Below, piece after piece: positions 23,240 to 34,911 of a stretch of DNA of 64,000 bases (positions within the stretch are counted from its first letter, which is position 1; the number at the start of each line of letters is the position of its first letter). The stretch is from Forficula auricularia. Taxonomy: Eukaryota; Arthropoda; Insecta; Dermaptera; Forficulidae. The translations under genes were made by a program, and so were the position numbers. Location of the stretch: contig JALMQS010000055.1 in NCBI GenBank assembly GCA_024734495.1, positions 13,724,863 to 13,788,862 of the forward strand, read 5' to 3'. Under the pieces are notes generated by a model, which was given only the letters and a program-made list of their open reading frames with translations, made no database searches and was not told the DNA's origin.

Positions 23240-26200
23240 CTGAAGGTGTCAGAAGAATTCGCCCAGGCGATAACATAGACAAGCAATTTATTTATTTGCA
23301 CGTTGAAGGTACTATTAAACATTATTTTTATATATTCTCCAAATGAGATTGATTATTTTTGATGTATCACAGAGTTTTCTTTTTAAAGTGAAATAGTAGA
23401 GCGAAAAGGGAAGCGGCGAAAATAAACTTAATTGAATTTTATACAAAGCTTCTTTTTTTACACTGTTGAGCGCTCTGAGGGTAAAATTCAAGTATGATTT
23501 TTTTCGCCGCCATGTTCGCTCCTCAAGGTTTTCATTCTTAAAAACCTGTTAAGGACTAGGGAATAATTCAAAAATACAATTTTTCATATTTTGTAAAATT
23601 CCAAATTTTTCAAGTTTCTCTTTCGAGTACCCGGAAAAAATTTTAAAAATCATTTGAAGAATATTAAATTGTTTCTTCAGGAAATGTGTTGTTGTTTGTT
23701 TGTTTGTTATATTAATTAATTTGTTGTTTTTTTCAAGCCCAAATTTTTCCTAAATTCATTTGATGTGTATATTTTAAAGAGAAGTAGTAATGGTAGTAAT
23801 AGTAGAAAGAATAGTAGTAGTAATAGTAGTTTGTAGTTGCCGTAAGTTGTTGTCTTGTAAACTTTTTGGCTTTGAAATAATTGTGAAAAATAGAAATAAA
23901 ACGAGTGAGAAAGAAAGGGAGAGAAAGTTTGGTTGCCGTTTTTTCTCGGCAATCAGTAGTAGTAGTAGTTGAAGATGAGAAGAGTCTTAGTTTCCGTCAG
24001 CGGGTTGAGCAGCCGTTGGGCGGGGCTGCGACGGCCTCGGGGGTTTGCTAGAAGACTTCGACTTCGGGGATGAGTTTGAAGATGGGTGGTTTCCTCGCTC
24101 TAAACCAGCGTTCAGCTCACTTTTCCGGATAGCCTTGAGGTCGAGGTCGCCGTAGTAGTCCTCGCTGTGGGGGTGGCATGGGCACAGGCAAGGGAGGGTC
24201 TCATTAGTTGATTAATCGAGCGTCTCTCAACCCAAACCGCCACCAATTATATAAAATTCAACAATTTACACAAAATTTATAGCTATTTTATCTGAGAACT
24301 AAAGAATTTGATTTCTCTTATATTAAAAGATCTAATAATAATTTATTTAAAGATAATATTTAGAAACAATTCAATTACTCTTTCTGAATAATAATATTTT
24401 GATTAGTTATGTCTATCGATTAAATTATTAAAGTTGTTATCGAGAAATAAGCACTATATTTTTAATTCAGATAATTTATATTTTATTGTCAAAGCTTCGT
24501 CAATTTTGTTGACCTCTTCAGGGCTCAAATATTTAACTTCCGTGCATCTTTGTCATTTTTATCATTATTCCCTCTGAGTAAACATATCACGGCAAGTCAT
24601 CAACATCAATCAGATTGAATTTTTTTTTAAACTTTAAAATCTTTAAAAAAATTTTTTTCAATTTTTATATATTGATGGAGACAATAAAAGAGTGTGTCTT
24701 CTGCTGGATTATAAATTTTATTTATTTATAACCAGACTATAGTCTAAAATTTATAATCCAGCAGAAGACACACTCTTTTATTGTCTCCTTCAATCTGATT
24801 GATGTTGATGACTTGCCTTGATATGTTTACCAAGAAAAAATAATTACAAAAATGACAAATATGCAGGGATTTTTGAGCCCTGAAGAAGTCAACAAAGTTG
24901 ACGAAACGTTGGCAATAAAATATAAATTATCTGCATAAAAAAATATAGTCCTTTTTTACCGATAACAACTTTCATTATTTAGTAACCTGTTTCTTATACA
25001 ATATACGATCGTATCCTATAATAAACATTAGATATTGTCGCAAATCTAAGTTACTGTGTAGTTTGTTTTTCAAAATTCAAGGGTTATTTGTCATATTATT
25101 GAAATTAATTTAATATAGCTTCATCTGTGCAAAATTTACAATTTTCTAACATTCAACACCCCATTGCGATTAAATTAGATACAATTTGAACAAATGAATT
25201 TGCCATTCGTTTATCCCTATGGCTTTTCCGGCTACCTATAACATCAGTCTTGCAAAACCCGCATCCACAGATACCTTCAACTTCGACCAATTCTCTAAAA
25301 TTTATTTTTCTTCTCACAATGCAAAGGTCCAATCTGGACTTTGAGGTTGCACCTTTTTAGTTCAACTTCTTCTTGTATCAATATCATCACAAGAAAGATA
25401 CATTTTTATTTATTATTTTTTAAATAAAACTATACTTTATTAGAATTATTAACTTTGTTTCAATAATGGGACAAATAAACCTTGAAGGTTGAATAATATA
25501 TTTTAATTTTAATAAAAATTCTAACAAAAATTTTCAGGTCCCGGAACAGAATAAAATTCAAAATGAATAGAAACGGAAAAATGTAGTAGCGATCTAGTTA
25601 AAAAATATTTATTCATTTATTAATGTACCACAAGTATTATAGTTTTCTTTAAAGCCTACCATGTTAAACGTAAGTGTATACATATACGGAAAAATCCCAT
25701 GCTTTAATACAACTTGTTTTTCCCCTGTGAATAGAAACCTGTAATAAAATTTTTCCACCTTTTCCTCGAAATTTCGCACACCTATGTATTTTTTATGACA
25801 AATTTCATTAAAATTAATAGAGAAAAAAAAGAAAAAGCGTTGGCGCTTTTAATTTGAAATTTAATTAAAATATACACCCATGAATTAATAAAATAAAAGC
25901 ATATTTCTTAAAAGTTTTTTTATTATATTTTCATTTTATTCAAAAGATACGATTGTTATATATAAGTATCTATATACATATATATTCCGAAAATAAGACT
26001 ACCTGTACGATAGGCAATTTGGTAGTATAATCTGTCTATCTGGTAATATATTTGTCAGGCAGTTTTTTTTTTTTGTAAAAACATTTTTATAAAAATTAAA
26101 CAAGTTAAATGTATAATTTTTTTTTTCAATAAGGCTAAGTATTTTATATAAAATTATTTATTAATTTACCGCGAAGAAAATTTTTTTTATCGATTTTTTG

Positions 26201-29200
26201 GATTTCTGAAGTTTAAAAAAATTCATTTTTATCCTTTTAAAAACAATAGAGAAGTCGTGGCTAAATAATAATATTGAGTTCTCTAATTCTTATTCTAATA
26301 GAGATATAGTAAATTTTATTTTAATAATATAAAAAGTATTTAAACAGATAATATATATATAAGTATATATATATATCCTATTTCTGGTATCATTTTTAAG
26401 CGCTGTGGGCGGAGTCTTATGTTAAACTGAATACATAAATATATTATTGATTTCAACTAGTTTTTAAGAATAATACCTGCGAATCATAACAATGTGTGTT
26501 AATTTACTCAAATTAAATATTTCCTTTCTTGAATACAGTTTTAAATATATTTTTTATGACATAATATATTATATAGTTTTTTCAAAACCCGAAACTAGTA
26601 TTTCTACCCTGATCCCATTACCTTAATTCTACTAGCCGGTTTTCTCAAATATGAATTTATATAACATATCACTTTATTAATTAATGTCACAGCTATAAAG
26701 GCTTACGTAATTTTTTTTTTTGATATTTTTAAAAGCTTTAAATGTACATCTATCATATGCATATAAGTTATATACATTTACATTTTTACAAAAATTAATT
26801 AAATTATATATATTTATGTACACAAAGAACGAGCAAACCATTAAACCTGATCTGGAATTTTATACATGCATAATTTACAAAACCTGAATAAAAATTTCTA
26901 TTCCATGAAAAAATTTTATCAATATCTAATTTTATCTGTCTTCATTTTTTCACATGCTTTCTGGTTGAGAGTCACTTTATAACATACTTTTTTTTTTTAT
27001 TTTTTGGTCATCGCATGCCATTCAGGGACAAGTAGAAAAAGAATAAAATAAAAGACAAAATAGTCTTTGAAAGATAGATTATTAATTTCATAAGTATTAT
27101 AAAGATTTTTATTGACTGGTTGCATTTATTAGATAATCATTCCAAAGTAATAGAGAATCAGTCAAGGAAATTAATTATGAAAAAAGTGTTCAAGAAAATG
27201 TAGTAGAAAAAAGAGACGAGCTCAAGGCACATTTTGGAATTCAATTCAAAAAATCATGTTGGAAAAAATATTGAAGTCTATCAATTTCATGCATTAAATG
27301 GCACCTATTTGAATTATAATATATTCGCGGAATCGAAAACCATTAATTAAAGCTTATTTCATTTTAAAATATTTACAAAAATTAAATATTTTAAGTTTTA
27401 ACTATCCAGGAGAGGTGTTTAAAGACTTGTAGATGTTTATTTCTAGTTAGACAAAATATAAAGCCTACATTTGATATTGTCTAATATACCTATGTAATAT
27501 CTATTTTTTTTCTATAAATCAATTGATGACTTTTATAGTAAAGTTACATTAGTAATAAAAAAAGTTTCTAGCGAAATGACTTATATTGTACATTTTTAAT
27601 GAGACATTCCATCAGAATGCTTAACGTTTCGAAAACTAATTTTGGAGTCATTCACAAGTGGTTGTGAAAGGTTGAGAGCATGAATCACTTGAGCATTTGT
27701 TATCTCTTTAGGTGACCAGAGAGGAATCATCATGAAACTAATTTTTAAATTTCAACTATATATTTGCTTTGAAACTCTAAGAAAAATGAATAAGATTATC
27801 TGTTTAATATTCATAAATTTTTAATAAACTTTTAAGCAGTTGTTTTTATGTTAATTTTTGTTTTTTGAGAGTTATATTTATTTATTTTTTTCAATTAAAA
27901 AAAAAATCATATTTAAATCTCAAAATCAAAAAAAAAAAAAAAAAAAAAAATTAAAGAATTAAGTAACCTCTAAAAAACAATTAAATTGCTTAAAGGTTAA
28001 ACACAATAAAACTTGATTAACAATTTATGTATACTATTTGAACGGTATTAATTCCTTTTTTGAAGCTTCGAAGCTTGTAATTAGATTTAAAAGTTAATTT
28101 AAAAAAAAAATATTCCGCGGATTCTATGTTTTTAATCTATTTCTATAACTTCTCAAGTAGTTGAAAATGACTCCAGAATTAGGTGTTTAACATTTTGATG
28201 AGAATATCTCATTAAAATTTTTTAATATAGTTGGTTTCAGAAGTAACTTCTTTTCTGAAAAGTATCTTCAGCATAAAATTCATTAATTGATTTATAAAAA
28301 TAAATAAATTGTAAGTTTTAAATTTATTTTAACAAAAAATAATCAACTAAAATTCTTCACACAGCTTTATAGACAAGCAAAATGTTAAATAATTTTAAAA
28401 GAACTTAACTTAATAAATAAAATTATGTAAAAAATAAATTAAAAAGAATGAGACTTTTTGGTAAAAAAATAATATAATAATATAAATAAATTTGGAACCA
28501 CATCTAATTATTGTATTAGTTGAATAAAAGATTTCACTGTCGATGGTAACAGAATTGTTTTTATTTTAGGTTAAAAATAAAATAAAATGAGAGAGTCTTC
28601 TGTTTTTTAAATAAAATAATTTTTAATTATTTCTAGAGACTATAGTTTCGAAGGCATTGCCTTCATCATCAGTCTATCACAAATATTTCAAATTAGTTAC
28701 AAATTAAGATTTATACATAGAAAATTTTGAAAAATATATAATGTCTTTTTCTTCATGTTTCTTCTTGGGAGATTAGAATATAACTGTTATAACAGTTATA
28801 TTCTAATCTCCCAAGAAGAAACATGAAGAAAAAGACATTATATATTTTTCAAAAATTTTCTATGTATAAATCTTAATTTGTAACTAATTTGAAATATTTG
28901 TGATAGACTGATTGATGAAGGCAATGCCTTCGAAACTATAGTCTCTAGAAATAATTAAAAATTATTTTATTTAAAAAACAGAAGACTCTCTAATTATTGT
29001 ATTATTTTATTTATTGTTGTGTAATATGGTCAAAATATTCATATTTTCTAAAATATTCTTTTTGAAAGTTTTAGTCATAAATTATTCCCAGTCAGAAAAT
29101 ATATTTTTATTGTGGGAATTTGCTTGTTTGCTCAACCAATGAACAACATCATCAAAAGGAGCATAAAAATTTCAACATGCAAATTTGAATAATTTTATGG

Positions 29201-32200
29201 AGAAAAAAATAACAAGAGATATCTAAGTATATACATTTTTATTATTTATCTTAGGCATTTTGACGAATAAATAAAATAAAAATTTATATACTTGTCTATC
29301 TTGATTTTTTTAAAATTTATTTTCATAATATATAAAACTCAGCGTCAAGAAATTCTTTTTCATAATTATCTTAGCAACCTTGATTCATATATTTCTTCAA
29401 GATTTTTAGTTTTTCTAGCATACAGATATTTGTGTGGGACACAACATGATTTTGTAGTTTATTAAAAAAAACTTAAGAAAATACCAAGAAATTTTTTTAA
29501 ATTATTTTTCCCATTTTAATATTCACAATTCAACTGTACACTCTAATTTGAAATCAATCGCGGTAAATTTTTTAATAAAGTAAAATTAAAATTAAACCGT
29601 CTCATTCTCTATTATAATTTAAAAATAAAATAAAAAAATAATCATTTAGGTTATCGGGAAGAAAGGGTGTCTAATGAAAACCCATTCGAGTTGATTTAGC
29701 CAAGCGAAGAAGTCCTAAATTAAAGAACAAAACGTAGCTAAATGAACTAAAAGGTGTTTTTATTAAACATTGTCTTCTGCCCGATAAACTATATAATTAA
29801 GGACGATAATTTGCTATAAAAAATATTTAATAAAAATAAATAAGTAAAATAATTATTATAAAATAAATAAGCATAAATAAATAGACAAAGAAATTATTAT
29901 TTTTATCGAGATCAAGTAAAAATAATAAATTTTATACGAGTACCTATATTTAATTGGAATATTCAATAGGATATCCCAATATCAACTGGGATATTAAATG
30001 GCATGGCATTTCAAAACTGTTCAATCTACACAAATAATTATACATTATTATATTAAATAATATTACAATTGTCATCTTAACAAATAGAAAATCTGCATCG
30101 CTACACGACGGGAATTGTCTATAACTTACTAATTATTAGCATCTCTAAATACCTCACTTGACTCCGTCAAGACGAAACATATGGTCCTATTTTTTCATTT
30201 TTTATTTTTGTAGTTTGCGTCCTACTTGTTTTAATATCAACGACTACGTTCGAATCTACACAGACTTTATAAAATGAATGAATTGTGACATCACACATAA
30301 TAATTATTTATTGAACACGAATAAATAATACTACAATTTTAATTTGGACAGTATAGACAATAAATAAGAAAAATATTTAGCATTTTTGAGTAAATTCAAT
30401 ATTCCGGCCGTCTGGAGAACTTCACCCATTGGTCACCGTAAAGAATATTAATTTTTTATTTCATTTTATCAACCAATAGTCAATTCTTTTATCTTTTACA
30501 ATCACGAGTAAAAAAAAATTCAATATTCTAGCTCTTGTCCGAAATCGAACTTGCATTTTTAATTATTTTTTAATTTATAGCTTTTTAACTAATTCAATTT
30601 TTTTTGCACATATAAGAAAAATATTGTCTTATAAAATATAAATAAATACTGTACTAATTAATATGTGAATTTGAACTGGATTTATGTTGGTTCGCCTGTA
30701 TTTAGGCAACCTTTTGCGCGCAGCAGAACGAAAGCTGCGCAAGAGCTAGGCGAGTCCTGTCGTTGATGGAATGAATGCTCCAGAGACATGATATACATAT
30801 TATAACGCTCAACAAAGTTTTTTCTCTTTAACATAACAGTGGATTCTATGAGAGTTTTATACGCTGATTCTCATGGTGTTTTTGGATTTTTTACAACAGG
30901 TTAGGGTTTTGAGAAGTTTTTGATCTAAATACAGAAAAAGGCCATTTTGGTCTATTTTTGAAACGCCATAGATATATGAAACAGCAATATTTGAATTCGA
31001 AATATTTTCTTTCCTTAATAGAAAAAAGTTTCCTCTTTAATTTTCCGTTTTAATTCACCGGTTACTTTTAGCTCAATTAGAACTCTATTTATAACTAAAA
31101 GAACTAAGAGCATATTTTGTTTTTATCTATGTATATTATCCCTTAAAATAATGTAGTTTTAGTTAATTTACTTTAAATAATATATAATCGAAATAAAAGC
31201 AAGCGGTGTATTGCAATTCAACGGGGAAGCCGTTTTCTATTAAGGGAACAAAATATTTTGATTTCAAATTTTGCTTTTTCGACATTTTTGTCTAGAAACA
31301 TCTCAAAATCTGAAATGTTATAAAAATTTAAAAATCAGATGAGAATCAGCGTAAAATATTCTACTAAGATATGCTTTTATTTTTGTTTAGTTTTTATTGA
31401 GCAGGAATTTTATTATAATTGGTGTTTTAAATAAAACAAGTACTGGAGTTCCGAGAGATTTCAAGAATCAGGGAAAATCGAATATGATAATTAATTTCCG
31501 AAGTGCATTACAATTCTATATGTGTAATTTCTGCTAATTCCATAATGTAATTGTATAATTTGAATACATTTCAATATGGTCTATATTTGTACAATTGATT
31601 CGCCAATCTATTTAGATGACAAACGAAAAATATGGCTTCTCTAGGATTAACATTTTAAAAATGGCATGTAATCTAATATTCCAGTTTGTATTTGTACTCT
31701 ATATTTATCTTTAAAATATCAAGAGATTTTGATTTAAGTAACATGTTTGAATATGAAATGATTTTAATGAATTTGCCAACTTCTGATTTTAATCATTTTC
31801 ACAAAAATGAAAAAGAAATTGTTAAAATTTCAATAAAATATATATTTTTCTTTTATCTATTAATTTAATTATGTTTTATTGGGTTCTAGGACGTGTTAAT
31901 AAATGGACGGGAGAGAAAGGTATAACTCACCAGCCGGGAACATCTTCGGGATCTTCGCAGTTACCGCTACCGTCAGAATCACCAATTTTGAAAACGGTAC
32001 CAATGGGACATCCATATTCTCGGGCAACACCTTCCAAGCAGATGTAATATTTTCTGCAATCATCAGGATGGGCGTGGCGAGAGAAGGAACCAGTGTTGGC
32101 CAATTCACCAGCAGCAGGGCAGTTGAAACCTCCGGCCACTTCTGAAATCCCACAGAAACACCAGGTGAGCATGAAGTTCATTTTAAGGATAGTTAACAAA

Positions 32201-34911
32201 ATTAAATTTCTAAGTTCTAACTAAAATCTAAGTTGTTCTTGATAATTTTAATACACCTCTTTGGATCCTATTTTATCATAAAGCAGCGTTTCTCAAACTT
32301 TTTCGACCGCGGATCAGTATATTTTCTAAAATTTTTACGCGGCTCTTTTTTATATAATAAACATTATCATATTATTTATAGTGCTAATTTTAATTTGTAA
32401 TAAATGCGTTAATAAAAAATCCAGGTTATTTATTCAATAAATAGCACATTTCACTGCTACATTGTGCGATCATCAAATTTTCGTAAAATTATTCCAAAAA
32501 AGTTTGTTTTTTTATTTTTTTTCTGTGGACCACAGCTTAGGAAACGTCCATATAACGGACCCACCCACGTTGAAGTAATTTTTATCGAGATCTAGTATAA
32601 TCGATATGTAAATTATATATAATTATAATATTGAATATGCATTATTATAAGAATGATTTTAAGTGTATGTTTAATTTATTATGAGAAAGGCAAAGTGTGA
32701 CAGCAGCCAGATGGAAAAATAAAATTTTCTCACTGAGACGTTTTGCTTAAAATTTTTTACCATCTTCAGTCACATAACTAAAACATATATTAAAAATTGT
32801 TTTAAAATAGCAATAAGTATATGCTATAAATAAAAATAATCAAGTTTTATAACTTAACAACAAAAAGTAGGTAATAAAAACATCTTCTAATTCTTTACAA
32901 GTGAATAAAATATACTGGGGGAATGAATCCCGTGTGGGTGTATTCTACCTCAAATTGTTAAGATTAATGTCTTTCATATGTCAGAAGGGTCGTATTCATT
33001 CCTTTGGGAATTGAACCCAAGTGCCAAAAAGCAATTCAAATCAATGTAGGTCCTCCAGGGCGATACCAACCTAACATCCAATATACGCTTAAAATATTTA
33101 GAGACAAATATTTGAATCTTCGTCTTAAAAAAAATGCCAGTCAAATGATTCTAAAACGTTCATCCCAAAGATTTACTTTAATTAAAAGTTAGTGAAACTC
33201 GTAAGGCAATAGTATGACTAGACCCTGATTGAAAGTTTATTTTGCCAATAGTAGCAGAATTAAATTTCTTTTGAAAATCACATGGGTGTCATCTGCTGAA
33301 TCGGAATAAAAATTATCCATAACAACTCGGATTCAGAAGAAGAAACCACGTGATTTCCTAAACAACGAGTTTGAATAGAACAAATTTATTTGTTCAATAG
33401 GCAAAGTGAATTAATATTGAAAAAAAATTATTTCTACTCATTCGTTTGGCATTTTTTTGTTGAGATTCAAACTCATTATCCAAGATCATATCTGAGACTT
33501 TGATTTTATTCGAACAGATTAAAAATTTGACACTTGACTTCAGTTATAAAAATATTTATTATTATTATTATTTAATTTTTTAATTAAAATTTGATTTGGA
33601 CCTTCGACTTTGCATTCGGGGACCTGGTCAGCCCACATGCAAACACGCGCTTCCCGGTCGTAAGCTAATCCAGGTGAGCACTGATAACGGCTGGCTTCAC
33701 CATTCCAGCAATTCCAGAAAACGTCACATTTACCGACATCAGCGAAGATACCGTATAGCCGCTCACAATGTGGTGCAGAAATTGGTGGTTCTGTAATTAT
33801 TAAAAACACATAAATTAGATATTTTTTAATTATCACATATCAACTTTTTTTCGTGACATCTTTGACTATTAAATATTTTAGCCAAAAATTAAATTTTTCC
33901 ACAACTGTAAGTACTCTTTAACAGTTCTTCAATGAAGTCATCTTAGTTTTACTTGAATTAAAATAAATAATTTTTAAATAGATATTTAACCAAAACGCAA
34001 TGTTTAAATTCTTGTTAAGGCTTTGATGGTCAGAGGCTGGAAAATTTTCGATCTAAAAGATCCGAAATAGAGGGGGGCGATAAAATATTTTTAAATCCTT
34101 AAGCTCAGGTGTTCAAGAAAGATTAATTTAAAGTTAATAAATGTGATATTTAGAAAAAAGTTGTCTATTATATTTTTAAATGCATGCCATCATTCCATGT
34201 GGTCCCAAAATGGAGGTTCCTGAGAGGAATGTGGGTTCTTTGACCTACTAGTAATATACATAATCAAATTTATATTATTTTTCAATAAAAAAATAAATAA
34301 GGATAAAAGTAAATAAATATTTTATGAGATATTAATTTACTATGAGTTAGGTTTTCTAGGTCACTTGTTTCACGTTAAAAATTAAAAAATAAAAGAGGTA
34401 AATTTTTTCAATATATATATTTCGGGCTATCAACTAGTCTTCAGGAATTACAGAAAATAACTAATTATTTTCTGTAATTCCTGAAGACGGGTTGATAGCC
34501 CGAAATATATATATTGAAAAAATTTACCTCTTTTATTTTTTTAATTTTTAACGTGAAACAAGTGACCTAGAAAACCTAACTCATAGTAAATTAATATCTC
34601 ATAAAATATTTATTTACTTTGATCTTATTAAAGATGTTTCACCTTGCACCAACACCACAATCTCTATTAATTAAAAAAAAAAATATAGGAATGATTGATA
34701 CCAAGTTCTGATCTGTCCCCACATTCAACATTATGGAGGTAGTCGCAATTTTCTGTGAGGAATTTTGAATCGCTGGCGTCAAAAGCCAATCCGTTTCCGC
34801 ATGTCTTCAGCTCTGCAGCGGCATTATCACATTTCCAGTATTTGTCACATGACCGGGAATGTGGATAAAAGCCATAATCATCTGGACATTTGAAATTCTC
34901 TTGTGCCGATG
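23179..34911 (-). CDS. Gasp: Gasp: three-domain chitin-binding cuticle/tracheal protein
   Basis: Gasp (CPAP3/obstructor family) is a secreted protein that binds chitin in cuticle and tracheal matrix. Exons read 34702-34911 (domain 1), 33602-33790 (domain 2), 31931-32141 (domain 3), then one of two last exons, 23987-24164 or 23179-23239. Each domain is a six-cysteine peritrophin-A type CBM14: CPDDYGFYPH...CDKYWKC, CERLYGIF...CDVFWNC and CPAAGELA...CRKYYICLEG. Junction phases are 1, 1 and 2 and all fit. The sequence around KTCGNGLAFDAS and EYGCPIGTVFKIGDSDG matches Gasp orthologues closely from memory of the family. The signal-peptide exon lies further right; see the candidate at 50802-50853. 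With it the products are 279 or 240 residues, near the usual 250-260. Confidence 0.93.
23784..23970. repeat. AGT/ACT trinucleotide-rich microsatellite
   Basis: Interrupted AGT repeats at 23784-23840, and a pure block AGTAGTAGTAGT at 23955-23969 just past the proximal Gasp stop codon. They lie in the 3' UTR or intron between the two alternative Gasp ends. Confidence 0.7.
23987..24164 (-). CDS. Gasp: Gasp alternative terminal exon A (proximal, long Ser/Pro tail)
   Basis: After the acceptor CATGCCACCCCCACAG, C completes the split TG|C codon of the sixth cysteine of domain 3. The frame then reads EDYYGDLDLKAIRKSELNAG, followed by a 38-residue low-complexity tail rich in Ser, Pro, Lys and Gln that ends PADGN. 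EDYYGDLDLK-IRKSEL is the conserved Gasp C-terminus in insects. The exon is far more GC-rich than its surroundings. Confidence 0.88.
24671..24794. mobile_element. perfect short palindrome, same family as 46253-46512
   Basis: Starts ATTGATGGAGACAATAAAAG, continues GTGTGTCTTCTGCTGGATTA and is mirrored at the right end, meeting near a GACTATAGTC palindrome. The same ends occur in the element at 46253 and as a half copy at 41467-41510. Confidence 0.75.
24876..24916 (+). ncRNA. hammerhead ribozyme-like motif, zero-loop stem III
   Basis: Order: GAGCC, CTGAAGA, A, stem II GTCAAC-AAA-GTTGAC, GAAAC, GTT, GGC. CTGAAGA fits CUGANGA and GAAA is intact. ACGU after GAA is self-complementary, so stem III could form only between two molecules. 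GCC before and GGC after the core give a 3-bp stem I. The opposite arm of the palindrome carries a mutated copy (GAAGC). Confidence 0.4.
24981..28502. other. gene-free AT-rich Gasp intron sequence
   Basis: No exon is supported. It contains a 19-bp A run near 27931-27949 and two related decayed repeats (about 27600-27660 and 28150-28215). On the - strand the first reads TTCGAAACGTTAAGC with TGACTCC upstream; the second keeps ATGACTCCAGAATTAGG. A third relative lies near 45235-45310. All are degenerate members of the hammerhead-like repeat group. Confidence 0.5.
28519..28987. mobile_element. head-to-head inverted dimer of the hammerhead-bearing element
   Basis: The left half (28519 to about 28794) is the full 3703-type element. 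The right half is an inverted copy joined 5' end to 5' end at AACTGTTATAACAGTT and truncated before its last 75 bp or so. A 15-bp direct repeat CTAATTATTGTATTA flanks the whole (about 28504-28518 and 28989-29003), so the dimer was inserted as one unit. Hammerhead-like cores occur at 28632-28680 (-) and 28901-28949 (+). The latter has an extra T that breaks CTGATGA. Confidence 0.75.
28632..28680 (-). ncRNA. hammerhead ribozyme-like motif in inverted dimer
   Basis: Same arrangement as at 3818: TAGA, CTGATGA, T, GAAGGC-AAT-GCCTTC, GAAAC, TATA, GTC, TCTA. The sequence is unchanged between the two loci over the core although the flanks differ by scattered substitutions. Confidence 0.5.
29004..31885. 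other. gene-free AT-rich Gasp intron sequence
   Basis: Nothing coding is supported. Short open frames lack motifs. No clear repeat boundary was seen apart from AT-rich low complexity. Confidence 0.5.
31931..32141 (-). CDS. Gasp: Gasp exon, chitin-binding domain 3
   Basis: Acceptor GGGATTTCAG on the - strand, then frame EVAGGFNCPAAGELAN, SFSRHAHPDDCRKYYICLEG, VAREYGCPIGTVFKIGDSDG and NCEDPEDVPG, ending in TG before the donor GTGAGT. Five cysteines are here; the sixth is completed by either terminal exon. CRKYYICLEG holds the aromatic residues that stack on chitin in this fold. Confidence 0.93.
32690..32775 (-). repeat. decayed hammerhead-like repeat fragment
   Basis: On the - strand: GTGACTGAAGATGGT, an AT-rich spacer, then AAAACGTC and TCAGTGAG. 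CTGAAGA, ACGTC and the 3-bp stem I TGA/TCA fit, but G12 is lost and stem II is weak. Lies in the Gasp intron between domains 2 and 3. Confidence 0.3.
32925..33365. repeat. tRNA-like repeat plus decayed inverted-repeat tail
   Basis: TCATATGTCAGAAGGGTCGT and GGGAATTGAACCCAAGTGCC belong to the dispersed tRNA-like family. Further right, ATCACATGGGTGTCATCTGC and its imperfect complement GAAGAAACCACGTGATTT form the fold-back end seen also at 3371 and 49151. Confidence 0.5.
33602..33790 (-). CDS. Gasp: Gasp exon, chitin-binding domain 2
   Basis: Frame EPPISAPHCERLYGIFADVG, KCDVFWNCWNGEASRYQCSP, GLAYDREARVCMWADQVPEC, then KVE. All six cysteines are present. The donor GTCCAA is weak, but it is the one that preserves phase 1 into exon 31931-32141 and yields the family-typical E-E-V junction. 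Confidence 0.92.
34308..34620. repeat. 313-bp near-perfect palindrome with hammerhead-like core
   Basis: Arms of about 150 bp run from AAGTAAATAAATATTTTATG to its complement, with centre CTAA at 34461-34464. Each arm carries CTGAAGAC, a hairpin-forming stretch and GCCCGAAA, resembling CUGANGA-stem II-GAAA, but no GTC or GTT cleavage triplet follows. It sits in the Gasp intron between domains 1 and 2. Confidence 0.75.
34702..34911 (-). CDS. Gasp: Gasp exon, chitin-binding domain 1
   Basis: Acceptor TTTTGTTTCAG, then two bases finishing a split codon (CA, giving Ala if the previous exon ends in G), then SAQENFKCPDDYGFYPHSRS, CDKYWKCDNAAAELKTCGNG, LAFDASDSKFLTENCDYLHN and VECGDRSEL. Six cysteines of CBM14. 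The signal peptide must come from an upstream exon ending in phase 1. Confidence 0.93.

Larger units (their letters stand above)
24423..24980. repeat. 557-bp fold-back repeat with nested palindrome
   Basis: Left arm AAAGTTGTTATCG through CAGATAATTTATATTTTATT, AGCTTCGTCAATTTTGTTGA and CATCAACATCAATCAGATTG. The right arm is the reverse complement in the same order. The element 24671-24794 occupies the centre. The right arm holds a hammerhead-like core (24876-24916). It lies in the long Gasp intron before the terminal exons. Confidence 0.75.

Noticed and set aside
28901..28949. Functional hammerhead in the right arm of the dimer
   Set aside because: An extra T turns CTGATGA into CTGATTGATGA, disrupting the catalytic core; kept only as a decayed copy.
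31903..32145. 80-codon + strand open frame
   Set aside because: It is the antisense shadow of the Gasp domain 3 exon, whose - strand frame has the full CBM14 pattern and splice sites.
33596..33796. 66-codon + strand open frame
   Set aside because: Antisense shadow of Gasp domain 2.
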